This document shows, piece by piece, positions 5,686 to 13,626 of a DNA stretch of 39,033 nt (position 1 is its first letter; every line of letters begins with the position of its first letter). The DNA is from an uncultured Hymenobacter sp. GTDB taxonomy: Bacteria > Bacteroidota > Bacteroidia > Cytophagales > Hymenobacteraceae. Position numbers and translations under genes: made by a program. The notes under the pieces were generated by a model that saw only the letters and a list, made by a program, of their open reading frames with translations, made no database searches and had not been told where the DNA came from. The stretch is from assembly GCA_913776615.1 (NCBI GenBank), contig CAJYPK010000030.1, positions 1 to 39,033 of the forward strand, written 5' to 3'.

Positions 5686-6759
5686 TTGGTCGAAAAAGTC
5701 ATCACCCTCGAAAACGTGTCCCTGGTAGACTTCCTGGGGGCCGACAATCAAAATATTCGTCGCATTTCGGCTGCTTTTCCGGGCAGTAAAATCGTGTCCC
5801 GGGGCAACGAAATCAAAATTCAAGGTCCGTCGGAAGTCATCTCGCGGGTCAACGATATTCTAAGCTCACTTATTGAGCACTACCACCAATACGGTGCCAT
5901 TACCGACCGCGACGTGAACCAGTACCTCTCGGCCACTTCCGAAGAAGCCGAGGGCCGCGTGCTGGCCGCCTCGCCCGACGTGATTCTGTTCGGGGCCAAG
6001 GGCGGGGTCATCAAGGCCAAAACGCCCAACCAGCAGAAGCTCGTGGACACCGTGATGAAGCACGACCTCACCTTCACCCTCGGCCCCGCTGGCACCGGTA
6101 AAACATACATTTCGGTGGCGCTGGCCGTGCGGGCGCTCAAGAATAAGGAGGTGAAAAAAATAATTATCTCGCGCCCCGTGGTGGAGGCGGGCGAGAGCCT
6201 GGGCTTCCTGCCCGGCGACATGAAGGAGAAGGTAGACCCCTACCTGCGCCCGATCTACGACGCCCTGGAAGACATGATTCCGGCCGAAAAGCTGAAATTT
6301 TACCAGGAAAATAAAATTATTGAAATCGCCCCGCTGGCCTACATGCGTGGCCGCACGCTCAACAACGCCTTCGTGCTGCTCGACGAGGCCCAGAACACCA
6401 CGCCGAGCCAGATCAAGATGTTCCTGACCCGCATGGGCCCCAGCGCCAAGGTGATGGTCAACGGCGACCGCAGCCAGATCGACCTGCCCACCCGCCAGAA
6501 GTCGGGCCTGATGCAGGCGCTCGACATCCTGCGCGACGTGCCGGGCATCGGCTTCGTCGAAATGAACGCCGACGACGTAGTGCGCCACCGCCTGGTAAAG
6601 GAAATCGTGCAGGCCTACGACCGCTTCGACGTGGCCGAGCAGCGCCGCGAGGCCGAGTTCAAGCAGCGCCGCCGCGAAAACAACGAGCGCCCCAACGGCC
6701 GCCGCCCCGCCGAGGCCGACGAGCTGGAGCTGCCCGTCAACCACGAGCAGGCGCTGTAG
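5686..6759 (+). CDS. PhoH-family ATPase (PhoH-like, phosphate-starvation family)
   Basis: A P-loop protein of about 357 residues. After an N-terminal RNA-binding-like region (residues 1-110, with IKIQGPSEVISRVNDILSS) comes the PhoH ATPase domain: Walker A GPAGTGKT (133-140), ISRPVVEAGESLGFLPGD, and Walker B AFVLLDEAQN (about 228-237). The C-terminus is charged and arginine-rich. PhoH proteins are ATPases linked to RNA metabolism and RNases; the exact role is unclear. I prefer TTG at 5686 (LVEKVITLENVSLVDFLG) because the family similarity starts there; ATG at 5590 would add 32 residues of low-complexity sequence encoded by a pyrimidine-rich stretch. Confidence 0.9.
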   Translation: MVEKVITLENVSLVDFLGADNQNIRRISAAFPGSKIVSRGNEIKIQGPSEVISRVNDILSSLIEHYHQYGAITDRDVNQYLSATSEEAEGRVLAASPDVILFGAKGGVIKAKTPNQQKLVDTVMKHDLTFTLGPAGTGKTYISVALAVRALKNKEVKKIIISRPVVEAGESLGFLPGDMKEKVDPYLRPIYDALEDMIPAEKLKFYQENKIIEIAPLAYMRGRTLNNAFVLLDEAQNTTPSQIKMFLTRMGPSAKVMVNGDRSQIDLPTRQKSGLMQALDILRDVPGIGFVEMNADDVVRHRLVKEIVQAYDRFDVAEQRREAEFKQRRRENNERPNGRRPAEADELELPVNHEQAL

Positions 6760-6799
6760 CCGGCTTATTACCGCGCAGTTAGTTGCACGGTAGAAATAT

Positions 6800-6905
6800 A
6801 AAAACCGTCATGCTGAGCTTGCCGAAGCATCTCGCTCGCCCAATCAGGGTTCTTATCCTGACGATGCGAGCGAGATGCTTCGGCAAGCTCAGCATGACGG
6901 TTTTT
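6800..6905. repeat. Family B hairpin repeat between phoH and the GNAT gene
   Basis: An inverted repeat of about 40 bp starting AAAAACCGTCATGCTGAGC and ending GCTCAGCATGACGGTTTTT, with a loop of about 26 bases. The T-run at the right end may let it end transcription from phoH. Confidence 0.85.
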
Positions 6906-6937
6906 AGCTTCCCAAAAGAGTAGTAAGTATTCAATCC

Positions 6938-7372
6938 ATGACCACCGTCGAAAAAATAACCGACCTGCGCGACCTCGACGCGGCCTTCACCATCCGCGAA
7001 AAAGTATTCGTGGGCGAGCAAAACGTGCCCGCCGAGGCCGAGTACGATGCCCACGACCGCGCCGGCACCACCCGCCACTACCTGGCCCGCGTGGACGGCC
7101 GGCCCGCCGGCGCCGCCCGCTGGCGCCCCACCGACCACGGCGTCAAGCTGGAGCGCTTCGCCGTGCTGCCCGAGTTCAGAAACCAGCGCGTGGGCGAAGC
7201 CCTCGTGCACCAGGTGCTGGCCGACGTGCGCGCCGAAGCCCCCGACGCCGCGCAGGTGTATCTGCACGCTCAGCTCCGCGCCATCCCGCTCTACGAGCGC
7301 ACCGGCTTCCAGAAAAAAGGCGAGATGTTCGAAGAATGCGACATCCAGCACTACAAGATGGTGCTGGGGTAG
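6938..7372 (+). CDS. GNAT-family N-acetyltransferase
   Basis: A 144-residue single GNAT domain. It begins with TIREKVFVGEQNVPAEAEYDAHD, typical of the subfamily that includes YjcF and ElaA relatives. Motif A is ERFAVLPEFRNQRVGEALVHQVL (about residues 71-93), with the QRVGEA acetyl-CoA pyrophosphate loop, and ends with YLHAQLRAIPLYERTGFQKKGEMFEE, the closing motif. The substrate is unknown. The gene sits alone between family B hairpins at 6800-6905 and 7448-7536. Confidence 0.9.
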   Translation: MTTVEKITDLRDLDAAFTIREKVFVGEQNVPAEAEYDAHDRAGTTRHYLARVDGRPAGAARWRPTDHGVKLERFAVLPEFRNQRVGEALVHQVLADVRAEAPDAAQVYLHAQLRAIPLYERTGFQKKGEMFEECDIQHYKMVLG

Positions 7373-7447
7373 GGGAGAAGCTTAGCAGTGGGGCGGTCAA
7401 ATGCTCGTCCATTTCTGTCCCGCATCGCCTCGTCCGCCAGCCCCCCG

Positions 7448-7536
7448 TCCGTCATGCTGAGCCTGCGAAGCATCCTGTCCGGTTTGAGCGGCTTGTCTCA
7501 GCGTGAGAAGATGCTTCGCAGGCTCAGCATGACGGA
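7448..7536. repeat. Family B hairpin repeat downstream of the GNAT gene
   Basis: TCCGTCATGCTGAGCCTGCG and its inverted copy enclose a loop of about 35 bases. This copy has AGCCTGCGAAGCATC, where other copies have AGCTTGCCGAAGCATC. The rest of the 294-base gap 7373-7666 shows nothing recognisable. Confidence 0.8.
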
Positions 7537-7666
7537 TGGAGTAGTATGCGGTAATGCTGAAGTTGCTCATTATAAGTCAATCACCTGCATAAGCGCAAGG
7601 CCTGGTTGGAGCTAAGGAATATTGCGGCGTTTATTGCCAGTTATTCCGTTAGTTTGACTTGATCTT

Positions 7667-9958
7667 ATGCTTTCTTGGTCCTCCGCGCCCTTCCTGCGCG
7701 TGGCGCTGGCTTTCATTCTGGGCATCGCGGGCTATCTCTATGTAGGGCAGGAGTGGGCGGGTAGCGCCGGGCCGTGGGCCGTAGGCTTGGTGCTGCTGTA
7801 TTTGTCGGTCTGGTGGTGGAGCCAGCGGCAGGCCAACCCGCTGGCCACCGACGCCACCGGCCTGCTGGGGCTGGTCGCCATAGCCGCGCTGGGCTTCGCC
7901 CGCAGCCAGGCCGTGACCGAAAATCGCCGCCCCGACCACCTGGGGCACCTCGCCCCGCGCATCGAGTTTTACCGCGCCACCGTGGACGAGACTCCCGTGG
8001 TGCGGGCCAGCACCTTCGCCACCACGGTGCGGGTGCAGGCCGTACGAGTCGCTGGCCGCTGGCGGGCGGCCACGGGTGGCGTCCGCATCACCCTGCCCCG
8101 CTCCGAAACGGCCGACCCGGTGCCCGCCCCGCGCTACGGCGACGTGTGGCTGGTGCAGGGCGCGCCCGCCCCGAGCAAGGGGCCGGCCAACCTGGGCGAG
8201 TTCGACTACCGCCGCTACCTAGAGGTGCATCAGGTGTACCACGCGCAGTTCATCCACCCCGGTCAGTACCGGGTGCTGGGCTACGCGCCGCTGAGCTGGC
8301 CGGTGGCCATCAGCCAGCGGGCCGCCGCCGGGCTCGACGGGGTGCTGCGCCGCTACGTACCCAGCCCGCGCGAGTACGCGCTGGGCACGGCGCTGGTGCT
8401 GGGCTTCAAGGATGACATCGACCACGATACCCGGCAGGCCTACGCCGACACCGGCACCACGCACATCATGGCGGTGAGCGGCTTGCAGGTGGGGCTGCTG
8501 TTCGGGGCGCTGCAATGGCTGCTGGGGCGGCTGCCGCTGGGTGGCTCCCCGGCGCGCCGCCGGCTGCTCACGGCCGCGCTGGGGCTGGGTCTCATCTGGA
8601 GCTACGCGTTTCTGACCGGCCTCTCGGCCTCGGTGCTGCGGGCCACGGTGATGTTCACGCTCGTCATCCTGGGCCAGGCCTGGGAGCGCCAGAGCAGCTT
8701 GTTCAATACGCTGAGCGCGGCGGCGTTCTGCCTGCTGCTGTACAATCCTTATTTGCTCTGCGACGTGGGCTTTCAGCTCTCGTTCCTGGCCGTGCTGAGC
8801 ATCGTGTACTTGCAGCCGCGCATCGTCCGCTGGCTCGATGCCCGCAATTTCGTCCTCGACCGCCGCCGCGACTGGCACTCCGCCGCCCGCCAAAGAGCCA
8901 CCCGCGCCGGGGCCTGGCTGGCCGAGGCGGCCTGGCAGCTCACGGCGCTGTCGCTGGCTGCGCAGGTGGCCACGTTTCCGCTGGGGCTGTATTACTTCCA
9001 CCAGTTCCCGTTCAATTTTCTGCTGGCCAACCTCATCGCGGTGCCCATTTCGAGCATTGCCGTGTACGTGGGCGTGGTACTGCTGCTGGCCAAGGGCCTG
9101 GTCGTACTGCCGGCGCAGTGGCTGCCCTGGCTCGACTGGCTGCCGCGGCTCATCGGCCGCGTTTTGCAGGGATTAATCTGGTTGTTCAACGAATACATTT
9201 TCCTCATCGGCCGGTTGCTGCCGGGGGCGGTGGTGGGTGGCGTGCACCTCAGCCGGGGGCAGACGCTGCTGCTATTCCTGCTCATCGGGGCGGTTTGCGT
9301 GTTTCTGGCGAGCCGGCGGCTGGCTTGGGCGGGCTGGTGCGTGGCGCTGCTGAGCGCCTACGCCGGCAGCCGGGTGGCCGAGGCCCGCGCCGTGGCCCCG
9401 CTGCGCGAGTTCGTCGTGTACAGCGTGCCGCGCCGCTCGGTGGTGGGCTTCTGGCAGGGGGCGGCTGTGGAATTCGCCACCGCCGACTCGCTGCCTCTCT
9501 CCGAAACCGAGCGCACCTACCGCCTCCAGCCCGGCCTGATTCTGCGCCGCGTGCGCGCCCCGCGCCACTGCGTGGGCTGGCAGGGCAGCACGGTACCCGT
9601 GCGCCAAATCGCCCCGCCCGACAGCGCCGAGGCCCGCCGCCGCTACCCGCCCGCGCCGCTGGTGCTGGCCCAGTGGCGCGGCCTGCGCGTGGCCTTCGTG
9701 AGCGGCAACCTGCGCCGCCTGCCCGCTGCCGCCGCGCCCACCCTGCCCGCCGACGTAGTCGTGCTGCGCCGCAACCCCCACCTCTATCCCGACGCCCTGG
9801 CCGCCCACTTCGGCCCGCGCGCGCAAGTCGTGTTCGACTCGTCGTGCAAGCGCTGGTACGTGGCCCGCCAGGCCCCCGCCCTGCAAGCCGCCGGTTTCCA
9901 CACCTGGGACGTCAACGAGCAGGGCGCCTTCACCCACGCCCTGCCAGCAGGCCGTTGA
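7667..9958 (+). CDS. ComEC/Rec2-family DNA-uptake channel protein
   Basis: A 763-residue polytopic membrane protein. Residues about 5-75 have paired hydrophobic segments and lead into a DUF4131 domain (to about 200). The Competence domain (about 235-530) carries YADTGTTHIMAVSGLQVGLL, the ComEC signature, followed by many transmembrane helices. ComEC forms the inner-membrane channel for single-stranded DNA in transformation. The C-terminal part (from about 575) is soluble but has no HxHxDH metallo-beta-lactamase motif, as is common in Bacteroidota ComEC. The signature is usually SGLHVG; here it is SGLQVG. No other competence genes are nearby. The first ATG fits the membrane topology. Confidence 0.9.
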   Translation: MLSWSSAPFLRVALAFILGIAGYLYVGQEWAGSAGPWAVGLVLLYLSVWWWSQRQANPLATDATGLLGLVAIAALGFARSQAVTENRRPDHLGHLAPRIEFYRATVDETPVVRASTFATTVRVQAVRVAGRWRAATGGVRITLPRSETADPVPAPRYGDVWLVQGAPAPSKGPANLGEFDYRRYLEVHQVYHAQFIHPGQYRVLGYAPLSWPVAISQRAAAGLDGVLRRYVPSPREYALGTALVLGFKDDIDHDTRQAYADTGTTHIMAVSGLQVGLLFGALQWLLGRLPLGGSPARRRLLTAALGLGLIWSYAFLTGLSASVLRATVMFTLVILGQAWERQSSLFNTLSAAAFCLLLYNPYLLCDVGFQLSFLAVLSIVYLQPRIVRWLDARNFVLDRRRDWHSAARQRATRAGAWLAEAAWQLTALSLAAQVATFPLGLYYFHQFPFNFLLANLIAVPISSIAVYVGVVLLLAKGLVVLPAQWLPWLDWLPRLIGRVLQGLIWLFNEYIFLIGRLLPGAVVGGVHLSRGQTLLLFLLIGAVCVFLASRRLAWAGWCVALLSAYAGSRVAEARAVAPLREFVVYSVPRRSVVGFWQGAAVEFATADSLPLSETERTYRLQPGLILRRVRAPRHCVGWQGSTVPVRQIAPPDSAEARRRYPPAPLVLAQWRGLRVAFVSGNLRRLPAAAAPTLPADVVVLRRNPHLYPDALAAHFGPRAQVVFDSSCKRWYVARQAPALQAAGFHTWDVNEQGAFTHALPAGR

Positions 9959-10088
9959 GCAGCCTCCGCGCCCGTCCGCGAAAATCTTCCGCGCCCTCCG
10001 CGGTAAATACCCACCCACCTACGTAAAATACCGCGCTATCTTAGGCCGTTCAACCCGTGCCGCCAGTTTTGCCGTATTTTGCTTTACT

Positions 10089-10892
10089 ATGACTGACTTA
10101 TCCCCGGAACTCGACACGCTGCGCTTTCTGCAATACGAAGTGCAGGACCGCCTGGCCTACATTACGCTCAATCGCCCGGCCAAGCGCAACGCGCTCAGCG
10201 CCAACGTCGTCACCGAGCTCAAGCAGGCCTTCGAGCAGGCCGAGGCCGACGATGAGGTGAAAGTCATCATCCTGCGGGCCACCGGCGACGTATTCTGCGC
10301 CGGGGCCGACCTCAAGTATCTGCAAGAGCTGCAAGACAATACCTACCAGGAAAACCTGGCCGACAGCACGCACCTCATGCAGCTGTTCCACCAGATTTAT
10401 ACCCTCAAGAAGCTCGTTATCGGCCAGGTGCAGGGCCACGCGCTGGCCGGCGGCTGCGGCCTGGCCGCGCTCTGCGACATCACCTTCGCCGTGCCCGAAG
10501 CCAAGTTTGGCTACACCGAGGTCAAAATCGGCTTCCTGCCCGCCGTGGTGAGCGTGTTCCTGCTGCGCCGCATCGGCGAGGCGCGCACCAAGCAGCTGCT
10601 GCTCAGCGGCGATACCATCACGGCCCAGCAGGCGCTGGAGTACGGCCTCATCACCTTCCTCACCGAGAAGGAGCAGCTGGCCGATACCGTACGCACCTAC
10701 GCCCTGCGCCTGGCCCGCGAAAACTCGGGCCACAGCATCGAAATCACCAAGGAAATCCTGGCCCGCCTGCCCGAGCTGGCCCTCGAAGACGGCCTGCGCT
10801 ACGCCGCCGAGCGCAACGCCGCCGCCCGTGCCTCCGACGACTGCCGCCGCGGCATCGCCGCCTTCCTGAACAAAGAGAAGCTAGACTGGTAA
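10089..10892 (+). CDS. Enoyl-CoA hydratase/isomerase family protein
   Basis: A 267-residue crotonase-fold enzyme. The oxyanion-hole segments are FCAGADLKYL (about 67-76) and ALAGGCGLAALCDI (about 118-131). FGYTEVKIGFLPAVVS (about 140-155) holds one catalytic-position glutamate and resembles methylglutaconyl-CoA hydratases and short-chain enoyl-CoA hydratases. It likely hydrates a 2-enoyl-CoA in fatty-acid or leucine breakdown; the substrate is not certain. Length is standard. The stop codon is followed within one base by a 24-bp palindrome that leads to crtZ, so the two could be cotranscribed, but no functional link to carotenoids is evident. Confidence 0.9.
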   Translation: MTDLSPELDTLRFLQYEVQDRLAYITLNRPAKRNALSANVVTELKQAFEQAEADDEVKVIILRATGDVFCAGADLKYLQELQDNTYQENLADSTHLMQLFHQIYTLKKLVIGQVQGHALAGGCGLAALCDITFAVPEAKFGYTEVKIGFLPAVVSVFLLRRIGEARTKQLLLSGDTITAQQALEYGLITFLTEKEQLADTVRTYALRLARENSGHSIEITKEILARLPELALEDGLRYAAERNAAARASDDCRRGIAAFLNKEKLDW

Positions 10893-10893
10893 A

Positions 10894-10975
10894 ATGTAGG
10901 GTAAGCTTTAGCTTGCCCGGCGTGAGGAGGGCCGCGGCTCGCCCAACGTCAGGCAAGCTAAAGCTTACCCTACAT
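10894..10975. repeat. Family D palindrome abutting the crtZ start
   Basis: ATGTAGGGTAAGCTTTAGCT, continuing TGCC, at 10894-10917 is the exact reverse complement of 10952-10975: a 24-bp stem with a 34-base loop. It ends three bases before the ATG of crtZ and begins one base after the stop of the hydratase. It would mask the ribosome-binding region in a read-through transcript. Confidence 0.85.
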
Positions 10976-10978
10976 GCT

Positions 10979-11461
10979 ATGACAATGAACGTACTCGCCG
11001 CTCTCTGTATCACCCTCGCCACGTTCGCCTTCATGGAGTTCTGGGCGTGGTTTATGCACAAATACGTGCAGCACGGGCCGCTGTGGGTGCTGCACCGCTC
11101 GCACCACGTGCGGCCCAGCCCCCGGCCGTTTGAGCGCAACGACTGGTTTTTCGTGATTTACGGGGCTATTTCCACGGTGCTTTTCATTACCGGCGACAAC
11201 GGGGCGCGGTGGTGGTTTTGGGTGGGCGTGGGCATTGCGGCCTACGGTACGGTGTACTTTTTCGTGCACGATGGCCTGATTCACGGCCGACTGCCTTTTT
11301 GGAAAAAAACGGACAACGTGTACCTGCGCGCCCTCAACATGGCCCACAAGGTGCATCACAAAACCCAGGGCCGCGACCACTCCCAGGAATTCGGCCTGCT
11401 GTGGGTGTCGCCCAAGTACCTGCGCCTGGCCCGTCAGCAGGCCTTGAAAAGGGCGCAGTAA
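10979..11461 (+). CDS. crtZ: Beta-carotene hydroxylase CrtZ
   Basis: A 160-residue membrane di-iron hydroxylase of the sterol desaturase family that adds 3-hydroxyl groups to beta-ionone rings. The histidine clusters are complete: HKYVQH (27-32), HRSHH (39-43), HDGLIH, and HKVHH near the C-terminus. Hydrophobic segments lie at about 3-25, 53-70 and 78-95. The length matches bacterial CrtZ (about 150-175). The ATG at 10979 is used; one at 10985 is equally possible, and the frame extends upstream through a repeat, which I take as accidental. It is the first gene of the carotenoid region and is followed by the MerR-type regulator. Confidence 0.93.
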   Translation: MTMNVLAALCITLATFAFMEFWAWFMHKYVQHGPLWVLHRSHHVRPSPRPFERNDWFFVIYGAISTVLFITGDNGARWWFWVGVGIAAYGTVYFFVHDGLIHGRLPFWKKTDNVYLRALNMAHKVHHKTQGRDHSQEFGLLWVSPKYLRLARQQALKRAQ

Positions 11462-11540
11462 CTTGCGCCAACTCACAGCGGCAAACTATTTGCGGGGCTA
11501 GTGAATTTAACAAAACAGTAACCCCTCGGTGCCGGACCAG

Positions 11541-11565
11541 CCCTGGCCCCGGGGCCGGGATTTTA
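11541..11565 (+). terminator. Weak terminator-like hairpin after crtZ
   Basis: CCC and GGCC pair with GGCC and GGG around a CCGG loop with one bulged T, followed by ATTTTAT. It is GC-rich but the T-run is short and it lies 80 bases beyond the stop. Confidence 0.3.
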
Positions 11566-11626
11566 TGCGCGGTCGCTCCTCGGTGGCCGGCCTCATTATC
11601 GTCTATTCCTTCCAAAAAGCAACCTC

Positions 11627-12547
11627 GTGGCTCATTATTCTATCAGCGATTTGGAGCAGCTTTCCGGGGTGAAAGCGCACACTATCCGCATCTGGGAGCA
11701 GCGTTATAATCTGCTGAATCCCAGCCGAACTACTACGAATATCCGCACCTACGACGAGGCCGACCTGCGCCGGCTGCTCAACGTGGCTACGCTGTGCAGC
11801 CGGGGCCGCCGCATCTCGCAGGTAGTGCGCATGAGCGAGGAGGAGCGCCAGACCGCCGCCCTCGCCCTCTGCAACGAGGTACAGCCCGCCGACGGCCCCC
11901 GCCTCAACGCCCTGCTCAACGCCACCCTCGACCTCGACGAGCCGCGCCTGCACCGTTTGTTCGACGAGGCCATCGAAGAATTGGGCACCGAAGAAACGCT
12001 GCTGCGCCTGGGCTACCCGCTGCTCCAGCGCCTGGGCGTGTCGTGGAAAGCCGGCTCGCTGAGCCTGGCCCAGGAGCGCCTGGTGGGCCAGCTGCTCCGC
12101 CAGGAGCTCATGGCCTCGGCCGATGCGCTGCCGCTCATTCCGCTGGCCCGGGCCGATGCGCCGCGCTGGCTGCTCTTCCTGCCCGAGGGCGAGTGGCAGG
12201 AATTGGCCCTGCTGTTCATGAACTACGCACTGCGGGCGCGGGGCCGCCAGGTGCTTTACCTCGGCCCCAACCTCCCGCTGGCCGACGTGGTAGCCGCAGC
12301 CAAGGCGTTTAAGCCGAGCGTACTGGCCACGGTGCTCACCACCGTGCCGGCCCGCGGCCAGGTGAGCAATTTTGCCACCGAGCTGCGGGCGCAGTGCCCC
12401 GAAGCCACGGTATTGCTGTTTGGGTCGCTGGCCGTGCAAACGCCGGCCCTGCCCGAGGGCTGCCTGCCGCTGGCTTGCCTGCACGAGTTCAGGGATTTAA
12501 TTCCCTTTGTAAGTCAAGAAGTTGAGGCGAAGGTAGCGGAAAAATAA
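11627..12547 (+). CDS. MerR-family regulator with B12-binding-like domain (CarH/LitR type, cobalamin residues missing)
   Basis: A 306-residue protein built like CarH: an N-terminal MerR helix-turn-helix (about 4-72, YSISDLEQLSGVKAHTIRIW), a four-helix bundle (about 90-175) and a Rossmann-type B12-binding fold (about 180-295). CarH represses carotenoid genes in the dark through adenosylcobalamin. Here the W-x9-EH motif is Trp140...Glu150-Arg151 (His replaced by Arg), and the E-x-H-x-x-G cobalt-ligand motif reads E189-W-Q191-E-L-A194 (His replaced by Gln). B12 binding is therefore unlikely. The start is GTG at 11627, matching the conserved first strand. Its position between crtZ and the sigma gene marks it as the likely local regulator. 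Confidence 0.88.
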   Translation: MAHYSISDLEQLSGVKAHTIRIWEQRYNLLNPSRTTTNIRTYDEADLRRLLNVATLCSRGRRISQVVRMSEEERQTAALALCNEVQPADGPRLNALLNATLDLDEPRLHRLFDEAIEELGTEETLLRLGYPLLQRLGVSWKAGSLSLAQERLVGQLLRQELMASADALPLIPLARADAPRWLLFLPEGEWQELALLFMNYALRARGRQVLYLGPNLPLADVVAAAKAFKPSVLATVLTTVPARGQVSNFATELRAQCPEATVLLFGSLAVQTPALPEGCLPLACLHEFRDLIPFVSQEVEAKVAEK

Positions 12548-12575
12548 CATTAGGGCGTGACTGCCGGTTGCTAAA

Positions 12576-12585
12576 TGTACGTACA
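12576..12585. promoter_or_regulatory. Palindrome TGTACGTACA, possible operator
   Basis: A perfect 10-bp palindrome in the gap between the MerR regulator and the sigma gene, about 90 bases upstream of the -7 box of the latter. CarH/LitR operators in other bacteria contain TGTA/TACA half-sites, so it is a candidate binding site for the upstream regulator. A palindrome this short can arise by chance. Confidence 0.3.
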
Positions 12586-12644
12586 CGGGTGCGCCCTGGG
12601 TGGCCGGCTGTTGAACGACGAACAAAAGTCAGGAAAAGAGTCGG

Positions 12645-12681
12645 GTTGCGAGCCGGATTACCGGTGGGGGGACTATCTTTG
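12645..12681 (+). promoter_or_regulatory. Candidate promoter of the sigma factor gene
   Basis: TATCTTTG at 12674-12681 matches the -7 consensus and lies 33 bases before the ATG. GTTG at 12645-12648 could be the -33 element, but the 25-base spacing is longer than usual. Confidence 0.45.
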
Positions 12682-12714
12682 TTTAAGATTCTGCCACGAA
12701 CCCTTCTACATTCT

Positions 12715-13275
12715 ATGACTTCCCTGGAATTCACCTCCCAAGTGCAGAAAATTTCCTCCTCGCTCCGCCCCGTGGCCATGAACCTCACCCGCGACGCGGA
12801 CGATGCGAAAGACCTGGTGCAGGAAACGCTGCTGAAAGCGCTGCTCAACAAGGATAAGTTTAAAGCTGGTACGAACTTGAAGGCATGGTTGTACACCATC
12901 ATGCGCAACACGTTCATCAACAATTATAATAAGATTACCAAGCGTAGCTCCAACATCGACTCGACGGAGTACTTCCAGTACTTCAACACCGATGAGAACT
13001 ACATCACCCACAACGGGGCCACGACCGACTTCGTGGTGCGCGACATCAACGAGGCTATCGCCAGCCTGGGCAGCGACTACCGCACCCCGTTTATGATGTA
13101 CTACATTGGTTATAAGTACCTGGAGATTGCCGAGAAGCTGCAAATTCCGATTGGTACCGTCAAGAACCGCATCCACATCGCCCGCAAAGATCTCAAGGCT
13201 GCGCTGAAGGTGTACGCCCCCGCCGGTGCCGACCGCGCCAGCAGCGCGCTGGCCGATGATGCCGACCAGGACTAA
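12715..13275 (+). CDS. RNA polymerase sigma-70 family factor (ECF-like)
   Basis: A 186-residue sigma factor with region 2 (about 18-85: DADDAKDLVQETLLKALLN, then TNLKAWLYTIMRNTFINNY) and region 4 (about 118-172: YKYLEIAEKLQIPIGTVKNR). Regions 1 and 3 are absent, as in ECF factors. The C-terminal tail is acidic. No anti-sigma gene is next to it. Its place between a CarH-like regulator and crtI is a common arrangement in carotenoid-making Bacteroidota and suggests that it drives crt genes, possibly under control of the MerR protein. The ATG at 12715 has its own -7 box 33 bases upstream; the longer frame from 12568 is not supported by similarity. Confidence 0.92.
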   Translation: MTSLEFTSQVQKISSSLRPVAMNLTRDADDAKDLVQETLLKALLNKDKFKAGTNLKAWLYTIMRNTFINNYNKITKRSSNIDSTEYFQYFNTDENYITHNGATTDFVVRDINEAIASLGSDYRTPFMMYYIGYKYLEIAEKLQIPIGTVKNRIHIARKDLKAALKVYAPAGADRASSALADDADQD

Positions 13276-13300
13276 CTTCCCGTCGCGTTTTGCGTTGGAG

Positions 13301-13340
13301 AAAGCCGCGCCTTCCGCCAGTTCGGGAGGCGCGGCTTTTT
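13301..13340 (+). terminator. Intrinsic terminator after the sigma factor gene
   Basis: AAAGCCGCGCC pairs with GGCGCGGCTTT, an 11-bp stem followed by a T-run. It is 25 bases beyond the stop. It implies that crtI needs its own promoter in the repeat-filled gap that follows. Confidence 0.85.
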
Positions 13341-13342
13341 AG

Positions 13343-13620
13343 TTAATTATGAGTTATGAATTAGAAGTTATGAGTTGGGCAAGGCGAAAGCCCGCACTAC
13401 TCATAGAAGCTATTTAGGAAGTACTGCTTCATCAACCACATTTGTCATGCTCATCTGGCGTCCGCTTGCTGAGGCATCTCGCTCGCTTCATCCAAGGGTG
13501 TGAGCGAGATGCTTCGGCAAGCGGACGCCAGATGAGCATGACAGACGTAAAGAAAAGAAGTCTTCCTAAGCAGCTTCATAACTACCAACTCATAATTCAT
13601 AATTCATAACTCATAATTAA
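13343..13620. repeat. Nested repeat: AT-rich family E arms enclosing a family B hairpin
   Basis: Left arm 13343-13377 (TTAATTATGAGTTATGAATT...) is inverted at 13584-13620 (...CATAACTCATAATTAA). Within these lie a second pair of arms (AGAAGCTATTTAGGAAG at about 13406-13422, inverted CTTCCTAAGCAGCTTC at about 13562-13577) and a central family B hairpin (13444-13542). The whole structure fills the gap 13276-13626 and ends six bases before the GTG of crtI. No gene is seen in it. Confidence 0.8.
13444..13542. repeat. Family B hairpin repeat inside the crtI leader
   Basis: GTCATGCTCATCTGGCGTCC at the left pairs with GGACGCCAGATGAGCATGAC at the right. The arms differ from other copies after GTCATGCT but keep the AGCGAGATGCTTCGGC segment. 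Confidence 0.8.
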
Positions 13621-13626
13621 TCACAA

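Noticed and set aside
8515..10026. A 503-residue open frame overlapping comEC in another frame
   Set aside because: The ComEC frame has all family motifs. The other is Arg/Ala/Pro/Gly-rich without similarity.
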